A stretch of 24,454 nucleotides of DNA from an uncultured Verrucomicrobiota bacterium (lineage in GTDB: Bacteria; Verrucomicrobiota; Verrucomicrobiia; Limisphaerales; UBA9464). The position numbers and the translations under genes are program-made. The stretch is taken from contig CAIPFS010000476.1 in the NCBI GenBank assembly GCA_903864375.1, positions 1 to 24,454 on the forward strand, in the 5' to 3' direction. The notes beneath the pieces are model-generated. The model searched no databases. It was not told where the DNA came from and was given only the letters and a program-made list of their open reading frames with translations. Positions 14,195 to 21,340 of this stretch are shown piece after piece; the stretch's first letter is position 1; every line of letters begins with the position of its first letter.

Positions 14195-16228
14195 ATGCAG
14201 CGATTGACCGTTCAGGAAACACCGGTGTGGCTCGTGACCGAGGCGCCCGATTGGTCGACCCCGGTCGAGGGACGCTTCTCGGTGGTAACCCATACGGAGA
14301 GCAGCCTGACCCAACGCCAGGGTCGCCGGGCCTTTTCTCAAACCCTGCGGTGCCGCCTCCGCTACACCGCGCTGGTGGGTGGCGATGCCGCCCGACTCTT
14401 GTACCGCACCCTGCGCCGGCTGACATCGGAACCGGTGTTGATGCCATTCTGGCCATCCCTCACGACGTGGTCGGCGCGTCACCAGTCACCGCTGGTCTCG
14501 GGGCTTCAGGCGGTCAAAACCCATCCGACTGGAGATTGGGACGTCTTTGCCATGGGAGACGAGCCCGCCCGGCCTTCACCGGATGCCCTGTGGGTGCCGG
14601 TCTTGTGGGGGTTTCTAGAACCGGACCCGACTCTTTCCTGGTGGAATGATGCGTTGCTCCGCTGGAACGTCCATTTCACCGAGGACGGACGTCCGGAGTT
14701 TGCCCTGAATCCGATGCCATGGACCGCTCCCCTGGGGCCGGTACCCGCCGGTCATTCAACCGCCGCCCCTCTCCTGCCCTTTCCGCCGCAATGGGACGAG
14801 CGCATGGACCACTTGAGCCTTCAAATTCGTCGGCCCGTCCACGGTTTTCGGCGGCAACAGACCCCGGTTTTCTATCCGCAGTCGGTGGCTCAATCCGGGG
14901 CGGGCCGGTTTCTATTGACCGATGCGGCGGCCATCGGTGCCTGGTTGCGGTTTGCCCTCGAGCAATCGGACGGCAGCCCCTTTTGGATGCCGGGCTGGAC
15001 TTCGGTGCTGCAATTGACCGGCGACGTGCCGGCGGACTCCGCCATTCTGGACGTGACCGATACCGGAAGCGTGCAACCCGGCGACGACCTCTGCTTCATC
15101 AACGGCCCGGTTCAACAGCCAGGCCGAATCCGATCGGTCGATTCCGCCCGTCAGGTCACACTGGAATTTCCGCCTGGGACGATGCTACCGGCAACGACGA
15201 CCCTGGTGACCCCGCTGTTGCTGGTGGCGTTGGGGAATGGCGACTTCACGCTGGAATGGACCCATGCCGGTCTGGCGCTGGCGCGACTGCCGGTCCGGGA
15301 GGTGCCACCCGAATATCGGGAGGGTCTGTCGCCAGCAGAAATGGCCGGGCTGGGCCGTTTGACTCCCAGGGCCTTCCTCTACGTCTTCACCCTCACGATG
15401 ACCGACCCACCGGTCACCAGCGGTTGGACCAGCTTCGAATCGGACCTCGAATGGGCCGGACAACATTTTAAAAGCGCGGACCTGAGTCATGGGGAAATCA
15501 CGGAATCCCTCGACCTGGAGCGGACCGGGGTGGAGATGAGCCTGAGGCTCTTCCCGGGCAATCCGCTGGTGCCCTGGATCACCGGACGCCCGGAGGGACC
15601 GATCCTCGTCCAAATCCTCGCGGCCGGATTGGCCGCCGGGAGGGTGAGTTCCGTCGAAACCGTGTTCACTGGCGAAGTCGGGCGCACCACCCTTCGCGGT
15701 TCGGTGGTGACCGCCCGCTGCCGACCCATGGGCGACCGCCTGGAAATCCCCCTGCCGCGCCTTCTCCGCGGCCCGACCTGTGCGGCCACGCTTTTTCACG
15801 ATGGATGCAACCTCCCTGTGGAGGACTGGCGGTGGTCGGCCCGGATTGAGGGCGACGTCAGCCCGGCCTGGCCCTTTCTCCTCCCGCTGGCCGGGCTGAC
15901 AGCCCCCGGCCCGGTGGAACTCATCAAGACCGATGCCTTTGCCGGGGGATGGGTCGAGTGGGGCGCGGGCATCGACCTCCAGCGACGGCCCGTCGCCGGC
16001 AACCGTACGGTGGCCTCGGGCGGGGTCGTCCTGACCCTGGACCGACCCTTTTCCGGTCAACCGCTTTCCGGGGATGCCGTGACCCTGGTTCCCGGATGCG
16101 ACCAGCAGGCGGGCACCTGCCAGACCCGATTCAGAAATTATCAAAACTTTCGCGGCCATCCCTTCATCCCGGCTGCCAACCCGACCCTGGTCCGGCGGAG
16201 CGACGGGGCCTCCGGAGGAAAGAAATGA
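14195..16228 (+). CDS. Distal tail (Dit-like) and DUF2163/GTA gp13-like hub fusion with Fe-S cysteine motif
   Basis: The 677-residue protein starts at ATG 14195. Two N-terminal beta-rich units appear related, each carrying an M-P-x-W motif (Met83 to Trp86 and Met265 to Trp268) in the context of distal tail/DUF2460-like domains. From about residue 400 (FTLTMTDPPVTSGWTSF, then HGEITESLDLERTGVEM) the protein matches the DUF2163/BR0599 hub family of lambda gpL and GTA gp13. It ends with the diagnostic GTCQTRFRNYQNFRGHPFIP block. Cysteines at 529, 538, 635 and 642 give C-x8-C and C-x6-C, the spacing I recall for the Fe-S cluster of lambda gpL. The hub links the tube to the tip. The stop overlaps the peptidase start (ATGA at 16225). 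Confidence 0.82.
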   Translation: MQRLTVQETPVWLVTEAPDWSTPVEGRFSVVTHTESSLTQRQGRRAFSQTLRCRLRYTALVGGDAARLLYRTLRRLTSEPVLMPFWPSLTTWSARHQSPLVSGLQAVKTHPTGDWDVFAMGDEPARPSPDALWVPVLWGFLEPDPTLSWWNDALLRWNVHFTEDGRPEFALNPMPWTAPLGPVPAGHSTAAPLLPFPPQWDERMDHLSLQIRRPVHGFRRQQTPVFYPQSVAQSGAGRFLLTDAAAIGAWLRFALEQSDGSPFWMPGWTSVLQLTGDVPADSAILDVTDTGSVQPGDDLCFINGPVQQPGRIRSVDSARQVTLEFPPGTMLPATTTLVTPLLLVALGNGDFTLEWTHAGLALARLPVREVPPEYREGLSPAEMAGLGRLTPRAFLYVFTLTMTDPPVTSGWTSFESDLEWAGQHFKSADLSHGEITESLDLERTGVEMSLRLFPGNPLVPWITGRPEGPILVQILAAGLAAGRVSSVETVFTGEVGRTTLRGSVVTARCRPMGDRLEIPLPRLLRGPTCAATLFHDGCNLPVEDWRWSARIEGDVSPAWPFLLPLAGLTAPGPVELIKTDAFAGGWVEWGAGIDLQRRPVAGNRTVASGGVVLTLDRPFSGQPLSGDAVTLVPGCDQQAGTCQTRFRNYQNFRGHPFIPAANPTLVRRSDGASGGKK

Positions 16229-16776
16229 AGCCGGACGAACCGATGGGGCGGCCTTCTTCGGAAGTGGGTCTGCCAGAGGGTTGGTTTGACCTTCCGGGGC
16301 GAACGGAGGCCCTGCACCGGGCTGCCCGGCAATGGATCGGCACCCCGTGGGCCGCCAACTCGGCAGCACCGGGACCCGGGGGCGGGGTGAGTTGCCATCG
16401 ATTGCCCCACGCGCTGCTGGTGGCGACCGGTGCTCTTCCGTCGGAATTCAAGGTTCCAGTCGGCAATCCCAACGACACGCGTCACGCCCCGGAGTCGACC
16501 ATCGCAGGCTGGCTGGAGGGCTGCCCCGAATTTCAGCCGATTCCCGTGTCGGGGCGGTTCAAGACCGGTGACCTTCTCGGATTCCGGATCCATCGATGCC
16601 TGGACCACCTGGCGCTGGCACTCACCCCCGACAGTTTCATCCATGTGCTCCGGCATCAGCGCACTACCCTGGGCTGTCTGACGGACCCCACCTGGAAAAG
16701 CCGTTTGCTGGGGGTCTGGCGATTGCGGGAGGAGGCCGGGACGGCATCCGGCGGGGCGACTCAAGAATCATCATGA
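16225..16776 (+). CDS. NlpC/P60 cell-wall peptidase of the tail tip (GTA gp14/lambda K-like)
   Basis: This 183-residue protein starts at ATG 16225, which overlaps the hub stop and has the best Shine-Dalgarno sequence in the operon (GGAGG at 16214-16218, 6-nt spacer). The frame is open much further upstream inside the hub gene, but that part is a shadow. NlpC/P60 features: an entry helix ending in RQWIGTPWA (about 35-43), catalytic-type Cys57 in GGGVSCHRL, His128 in CLDHLALAL, and a third polar residue, His140, in FIHVL. Such tail-tip peptidases cut peptidoglycan peptides to let the tail cross the cell wall. The order hub, NlpC/P60, J is the same as in lambda and GTA tails. The usual D-C-S-G around the nucleophile is replaced by S-C-H-R. 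Confidence 0.8.
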   Translation: MKPDEPMGRPSSEVGLPEGWFDLPGRTEALHRAARQWIGTPWAANSAAPGPGGGVSCHRLPHALLVATGALPSEFKVPVGNPNDTRHAPESTIAGWLEGCPEFQPIPVSGRFKTGDLLGFRIHRCLDHLALALTPDSFIHVLRHQRTTLGCLTDPTWKSRLLGVWRLREEAGTASGGATQESS

Positions 16777-16895
16777 ACCGATCTTCCAGGAGAAACACTT
16801 CCCTGCGCGGCGTTCAGACCTTCGCCGGACCCCATCGGCCTCGATCACCCGTCACGGTTCACCCTTCAACCACCCACCTCTATTTTCCCCTATGA
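16773..16895 (+). CDS. Predicted 40-residue microprotein between peptidase and tip genes
   Basis: ATG 16773 overlaps the peptidase stop (ATGA) and its own TGA at 16893-16895 overlaps the tip protein start (ATGA at 16892), so it bridges the two genes exactly. The product is basic and rich in Arg, Ser, Thr and Pro, with no recognised domain. The double overlap suggests translation coupling; it may serve mainly to carry ribosomes to the tip gene. The frame extends upstream inside the peptidase gene, so chance overlap is not excluded. Confidence 0.4.
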   Translation: MNRSSRRNTSLRGVQTFAGPHRPRSPVTVHPSTTHLYFPL

Positions 16896-19885
16896 GCTCC
16901 AGCGCAAAGTCCGGCTCCGGCGGTGCCGCACAGGATTACTACGGCAGCATTGCCGGGGTGGTGGCCTGCGGCCCGCTGGATTTCATTTCCGGGGTGGTGG
17001 TGGATGACACCCTGGTCTGGCCCGGTGCCCCAGAGTGGCCGTCGGGGGTCCGTGCGGTGAACACCCGTCGCATCACACCCCGGATGAACCAGTTGAGCCT
17101 GCAAACGGCGGACCCTCACGGCTGTGCCGCGGGCGATCATGTCTCACTCACCGGCTTTCCCCAACCGGAGATGAATGTCCCCTACGGCCGGGTGTTGGGC
17201 GTCAACGATCCGTGGGGCCTTCAGGTGGCCATTCCCGGGCTCGGCCCCGGAGCGACCACCGATTATACCGGTGGGTGGGTTTCCCGGGTGACTCCCGTGG
17301 CGGCGGGCGATCTGCGGCGCACAGGCGCCCTGGTGTACGAATGTATCCTCACCCACGAGACAATGCCGGAGACCGCCCCACCGAATCCCACCTATTGGCG
17401 ACAATTTCGGCTGAGTCGCACGCGGGCGGGTGTGGGGAATCCATTGGAGTTATCCGAGACGGGAGCCAACCCGGCGGGTGGCCCGGTCTTCAAACTGACG
17501 GTGGAGAGTGCCGGGGAATTGTTTGTGTACTGGGGGACACCGGACCAACAGCTCGACACGGTGCAGGAGAATGTCCTGGCGTCCCTGGGGCATCCGCCGT
17601 ACCGCGACCAGATCGTGGTGGTGCTGAAGGACTTCTTCTTCGGACGCGAGCGTGCCACGCCTCCCAATGTCCGGATCATCGGAGGTCGAAAACCCGTTCA
17701 ATCGCTGATCACCGGTCCATCTGCGGGGTTGGACGCAGAAGGTCAGGCCAACCCGTTTTGCATCCTGGCCGAGTGGCTGACCCATCCCGTCTGGGGCCTC
17801 GGTTTCCTCGAGACTCAAATGGACGGGGCCAGCTGGCAGGCGGCGGCGGATTGGGCGGCGCAGCGACCGGACCTCCTCTATCTTTCCCCCCTGATGGATC
17901 AGCCGTCGAGCGCCCGTCAATGGATCGTGGAATTGCTGGCCCACGTTGACGGCTGGTTGCGATGGAATCCCGAGGGCCGGTTGGAGGCGGGCCACTGGCC
18001 GCATGATGAACCACCCCCCGGGTTCAACGACCGCAACACCATCGACGAGAACAACTCCGTGGAAGACCGGGAGCTGGAATGGGCGGACGACGGATGGGAA
18101 GGCACCACCAATCAGACGGTCCTGATTTATCCGGACGCCGCCCATGCCTTCAAGGATCGTCCGGCACGGGCCTCGAGCCTGTGGAACCGGATGGGGCGCG
18201 ACCGGGTGGCGGTGCGCTCCATCGATCGTCCCCACGTCACCCGTGCTCCACAGGCACTGGCTCTCGCCCTCCGTGACGCCCAGATTCAGGCCCATTCCGC
18301 TTTCACCGGCTCGCTCACGGTTCGCGCAGAATCAACCGACATCCGCCCCGGCGACCCACTCCGGGTCCGGCATTCGGCGCTGGAACTGGAATGGCTCGCC
18401 CGCTGCACCGAACGATCCGTCGCCGCTCCGCCGGCGGGACGGGTGACCCTCCAGGTCGAAGGGGAACGCGGTTGGTCCACTCTTCCGGCCCGCCCCTTCC
18501 TCCCGCCCCCGTTCACCGGAGGCCCGCTCCGCCCCTCCCCCGTGGTGCACTTCGCCTTCCTCGTGATGCCACCCCTGCTGGTGGGCGGACGCGATGATCG
18601 TGTGGGCCTGCTGGCGGGTCGCACCAACCGCCTGACCCGTCGGCTCCATGTCTGGATGCGTCAGGCCGACCCCTCCGCGTTTTACCAGGTCGCCACCCTG
18701 GGCCGATTTGGCGTCAGCGGAACCCTGACCCAGTCCTTCGGCACCTATCTGGATTCGGGCGGTGTCCAGGTCGAGGACGATGACACCCGGGCGGTGCTGG
18801 TTCAGGTCGATGAATTGACTCCATTGGAAGACGTTGAACACGTGCTGGCGGTGCCCACCGCCGACGCCATCGATGATGATGCGCTCCTGCTGTTCCTGCT
18901 ACGGACCAGTGCCGATGCCCCCATTGAAATCTGTACGGTCAAATCCGTCGCAGCGCTGGGATCGAATCAATTCCGGTTGACCGTCCGACGGGCCGGGTTC
19001 GGAACCACTCAGGGCGGAGACGGGACCTCCGATTGGAATCCGGGGGACGTGGCCTGGGTCCTGTTTCGATCCGAGCTCACCACCTTTGGTCACACCCTGC
19101 TCCCTTCCTGGTTGGCAGCAGGAACACCGGTGACCTTTCGCCTGGTTCCCGATTCGGATTGGGCTCCGGGCGACATCGCAGACCTCCATCTCCCCGGGAC
19201 AAACCCCGCCGGCGTGGTGGTGGAATCCACGGTCGTTCTTCACGATGCGTACGCTCCCCAGGTGCGGTTTTTCAGTCTGACCCAGGGCGGTGCCCCGGTG
19301 GATTTTGACGCGGTGCACGCCCCCACCGATTCCTTCGTGGCCACTTTGGGGTTCTCCGATCCCCAGGGCGGCTTGACCGACGCCGACCTTGCCGCCACCC
19401 AGGGTCCGGTGACGCGCACCTGGCCCATTGCCGGACTGAACGGAGCCGTCGCGGCCCTCCGGCAGCTGGTCATTTCGGAACTGACGGAGGGGGATTGGCG
19501 ATTGATGGTGACCCTTCGGACCCGGACCGGGCGGGTGGTCACCGCCCTCTGGCCCCATGGTGCGACCGATGCGATCCTGCGAGTGCGGTCCGGGTCGTCC
19601 GGGACATTGCTGCCCCCACTGGCCCAGCCAGGTGGCGGAAGTTTTGCGGCTTTTCCGGTGACGGTCGTCCTGTCCAGTTCAACTCCCGGTGCCGCCATCG
19701 ACTTTTGGCTCACACCCGTGGGGCAGAGTCCCACAGGCGACCCCCAGAGGTATTCCACTCCGGTGAGCGTCCGGCCCAATCAGACGCTCTGGGCTCGTAC
19801 CGTTCTACCGGGGCCGGTCTACAGTCAGGAAATCTCCTTCGATTTCACCCAACCGCCCCGCGGTTCCAGATACCTACCGCCCTGA
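16892..19885 (+). CDS. Tail tip/host-specificity protein (J-like, GTA gp15-like)
   Basis: The 997-residue protein begins with the family-typical QDYYGSIAGVVACGPLDFI segment of J-type tip proteins. Around residue 285 it has the NPFCILAEWLTHPVWGLGF block, and a DRPHVTRAPQALALA segment lies near 447, both characteristic of the phage tail J/DUF3672-like core that caps the tail and contacts the host. Beta domains follow. The last ~85 residues (from about 907) match the chitobiase/hexosaminidase C-terminal-like domain: VVLSSSTPGAAIDFW, then a GQSPT and a YSTPVSV segment and a final P-V-Y-S. This beta sandwich is common in verrucomicrobial secreted enzymes and may help bind glycans. It is the last gene of the operon. 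No U-tract terminator follows. Confidence 0.85.
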   Translation: MSSSAKSGSGGAAQDYYGSIAGVVACGPLDFISGVVVDDTLVWPGAPEWPSGVRAVNTRRITPRMNQLSLQTADPHGCAAGDHVSLTGFPQPEMNVPYGRVLGVNDPWGLQVAIPGLGPGATTDYTGGWVSRVTPVAAGDLRRTGALVYECILTHETMPETAPPNPTYWRQFRLSRTRAGVGNPLELSETGANPAGGPVFKLTVESAGELFVYWGTPDQQLDTVQENVLASLGHPPYRDQIVVVLKDFFFGRERATPPNVRIIGGRKPVQSLITGPSAGLDAEGQANPFCILAEWLTHPVWGLGFLETQMDGASWQAAADWAAQRPDLLYLSPLMDQPSSARQWIVELLAHVDGWLRWNPEGRLEAGHWPHDEPPPGFNDRNTIDENNSVEDRELEWADDGWEGTTNQTVLIYPDAAHAFKDRPARASSLWNRMGRDRVAVRSIDRPHVTRAPQALALALRDAQIQAHSAFTGSLTVRAESTDIRPGDPLRVRHSALELEWLARCTERSVAAPPAGRVTLQVEGERGWSTLPARPFLPPPFTGGPLRPSPVVHFAFLVMPPLLVGGRDDRVGLLAGRTNRLTRRLHVWMRQADPSAFYQVATLGRFGVSGTLTQSFGTYLDSGGVQVEDDDTRAVLVQVDELTPLEDVEHVLAVPTADAIDDDALLLFLLRTSADAPIEICTVKSVAALGSNQFRLTVRRAGFGTTQGGDGTSDWNPGDVAWVLFRSELTTFGHTLLPSWLAAGTPVTFRLVPDSDWAPGDIADLHLPGTNPAGVVVESTVVLHDAYAPQVRFFSLTQGGAPVDFDAVHAPTDSFVATLGFSDPQGGLTDADLAATQGPVTRTWPIAGLNGAVAALRQLVISELTEGDWRLMVTLRTRTGRVVTALWPHGATDAILRVRSGSSGTLLPPLAQPGGGSFAAFPVTVVLSSSTPGAAIDFWLTPVGQSPTGDPQRYSTPVSVRPNQTLWARTVLPGPVYSQEISFDFTQPPRGSRYLPP

Positions 19886-20224
19886 CGACCCTGGAAAATG
19901 GGGTAAAAGCATGTTCGCATTTGTCAATGAAACCAGGCTGTTTTCCAGAGGGAAATCCACAAGTCATTCGCGGGGTGGTTTTTCTTTCCAAGCTACTGAT
20001 GATAAAATGGTTGTGGTTTTTCAATTCCAACTTGCACCCAACTTATTCACAGGGTTGTTTGCATCCGAAAATTTCCCATGTCGCTGGAGACATTTTTCAC
20101 GGCCTTGGATGGAAAAGGGGGGCATCATCGATCGGTAACCCTAGGAGCTACGTTCAGGTCCTTCTTGACCATGGAACGATTCGATTCAATATGGGCATCT
20201 GGGCCCAAAGGCCTCATCCACTCC
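19886..20224. other. AT-richer intergenic gap at the right border of the phage operon
   Basis: This 339-bp stretch separates the tip gene from the amidase gene and is visibly richer in A/T than its surroundings. A TTGACC at 20165-20170 followed after 16 nt by CAATAT (20187-20192) is a weak promoter candidate for the amidase gene. A 75-residue open frame (19911-20138) lacks any recognisable feature. I see no tRNA, no terminator with a U-tract, and no repeat matching the left border. Confidence 0.4.
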
Positions 20225-21289
20225 ATGTCCCTCTTCCCGCGTCGATTGAATCGATTCCTTGGTGCTGCAGCGTTCGCGGTCGCCATTTCGTCCGCAATTT
20301 CACACCCTGTGGAGGGGTGCACCCGCGTCCTATGGAACAATCATCCCGGCTCACTCCTCGTGGGCCGGACGATGGATTGGCCTGAATCGACCCAGCCCAT
20401 CCTGACCGTTTTTCCCCGGGGCATGGCCCGGGATGGCAGCCGCCTGGGGTCTGAGGTGGTGGTGTCAAAGAACGGGCTGCGGTGGACCTCAAAATACGGC
20501 AGCCTGGTTACGACCGTTTACGGGATTGGCACGGCCGACGGTTTCAATGAACGCGGCCTGGCGGCTCACATGCTCTACTTCAACGCCTGCGACTTTGGAG
20601 CCCGGGACATCTCCCGACCTGGCCTTCAGGCGGGCCTTTGGGCTCAATACCTCCTGGACAATGCGGCCACAGTCCCGGAAGCGTTGGCCCTGTTGGACCG
20701 GGTTCAACTGGTGATGGTGGAGGCGCACGGGTCCAAGGCAACGGTTCACCTCGCCATCGAAGACGCCCAGGGGGACTCCGCCATCATTGAATACATCAAC
20801 GGCAAGGCCGTGGTGCATCATGGAAAGGAATTCCAGTTGATGACCAATGACCCGAGCTATGACCAGCAGTTGGAATTGCTTAAGGCCCAGGATTTTTCCA
20901 AACCGAGCAGCACCATGCCGCTTCCCGGTAACGTCAATCCCTCCGACCGATTCCAACGGGCTGCCTACTACCTGGCCATGCTGCCCAAGCCAGAAACCGA
21001 GCGTCAGGGAGTCGCCAGCATCCTTGCTCTCATGCGAAATGTCTCGGTTCCGTTCGGAGCTCCGTACAAGGGATTCGGCATCTACAATACCGAGTACCGG
21101 ACCGTCATCGACCTCGCTCAGTCACGGTACTATTTTGAATTGTCCACCAGCCCCAGTGTGGTCTGGGTGGACCTTCAGCGTTTCGACCTCTCGCCAGGCG
21201 CGGACGTCCAGGTCTTGAACCCGGACAACGTTGACCTCACCGGAAATGTGACCGCCGGCTTCAGCAAGGCTCCGCAGATTCCCTTTTGA
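20225..21289 (+). CDS. Choloylglycine hydrolase-family Ntn amidase (exported)
   Basis: ATG 20225 gives a 354-residue precursor with a signal peptide that ends just before Cys32, so cleavage would expose the N-terminal nucleophile Cys. Earlier in-frame ATGs (for example 20171) would bury the signal. Family residues are clear: Cys32, Arg48 and Asp51 have the same offsets (16 and 19) as Cys2, Arg18 and Asp21 of bile salt hydrolases and penicillin V acylases. GFNERGLAAHML, TNDPSYDQQL and NPSDRFQRAAYYL match later conserved blocks. These linear amide hydrolases act on bile salts, penicillin V or N-acyl homoserine lactones; the substrate here is not readable, and bile salts are unlikely in a free-living host. 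It stands just right of the phage operon and is probably a host gene. Confidence 0.9.
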   Translation: MSLFPRRLNRFLGAAAFAVAISSAISHPVEGCTRVLWNNHPGSLLVGRTMDWPESTQPILTVFPRGMARDGSRLGSEVVVSKNGLRWTSKYGSLVTTVYGIGTADGFNERGLAAHMLYFNACDFGARDISRPGLQAGLWAQYLLDNAATVPEALALLDRVQLVMVEAHGSKATVHLAIEDAQGDSAIIEYINGKAVVHHGKEFQLMTNDPSYDQQLELLKAQDFSKPSSTMPLPGNVNPSDRFQRAAYYLAMLPKPETERQGVASILALMRNVSVPFGAPYKGFGIYNTEYRTVIDLAQSRYYFELSTSPSVVWVDLQRFDLSPGADVQVLNPDNVDLTGNVTAGFSKAPQIPF

Positions 21290-21340
21290 TTCCACCCTAA
21301 TTCCTTGACTTGATCCGGTCCCGGGTCGAAGGGCTTGTAT

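Larger units (their letters stand above)
1599..19885 (+). mobile_element. Phage-derived capsid and tail operon (prophage remnant or domesticated particle)
   Basis: About 18.3 kb of co-directional genes encode a Mu-type head and a siphovirus/GTA-type tail, in the order portal, protease-scaffold-capsid, adaptor, tail terminator, fibre/adaptor, two SGNH proteins, tail tube, tail chaperone with frameshift, small protein, tape measure, Dit-hub fusion, NlpC/P60, small protein, and J-like tip. Junctions are tight, with ATGA overlaps at 3050, 5720, 6996, 16225, 16773 and 16892. The set resembles the late region of B3/D3112/RcapMu-like transposable siphophages. No transposase, integrase, terminase, repressor, minor head (Mu F-like) or lysis gene is present, and the next genes on either side look cellular. 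Reading frames are intact, which argues against an old decayed prophage. No flanking direct repeat was seen. Confidence 0.85.

Noticed and set aside
19851..19865. AACCGC/GCGGTT hairpin near the end of the tip gene as a terminator
   Set aside because: It lies inside the coding sequence with a 3-nt loop and no following U-tract.
19911..20138. 75-residue open frame in the right border gap
   Set aside because: No recognised domain, no Shine-Dalgarno site and unusual composition; insufficient to call a gene.
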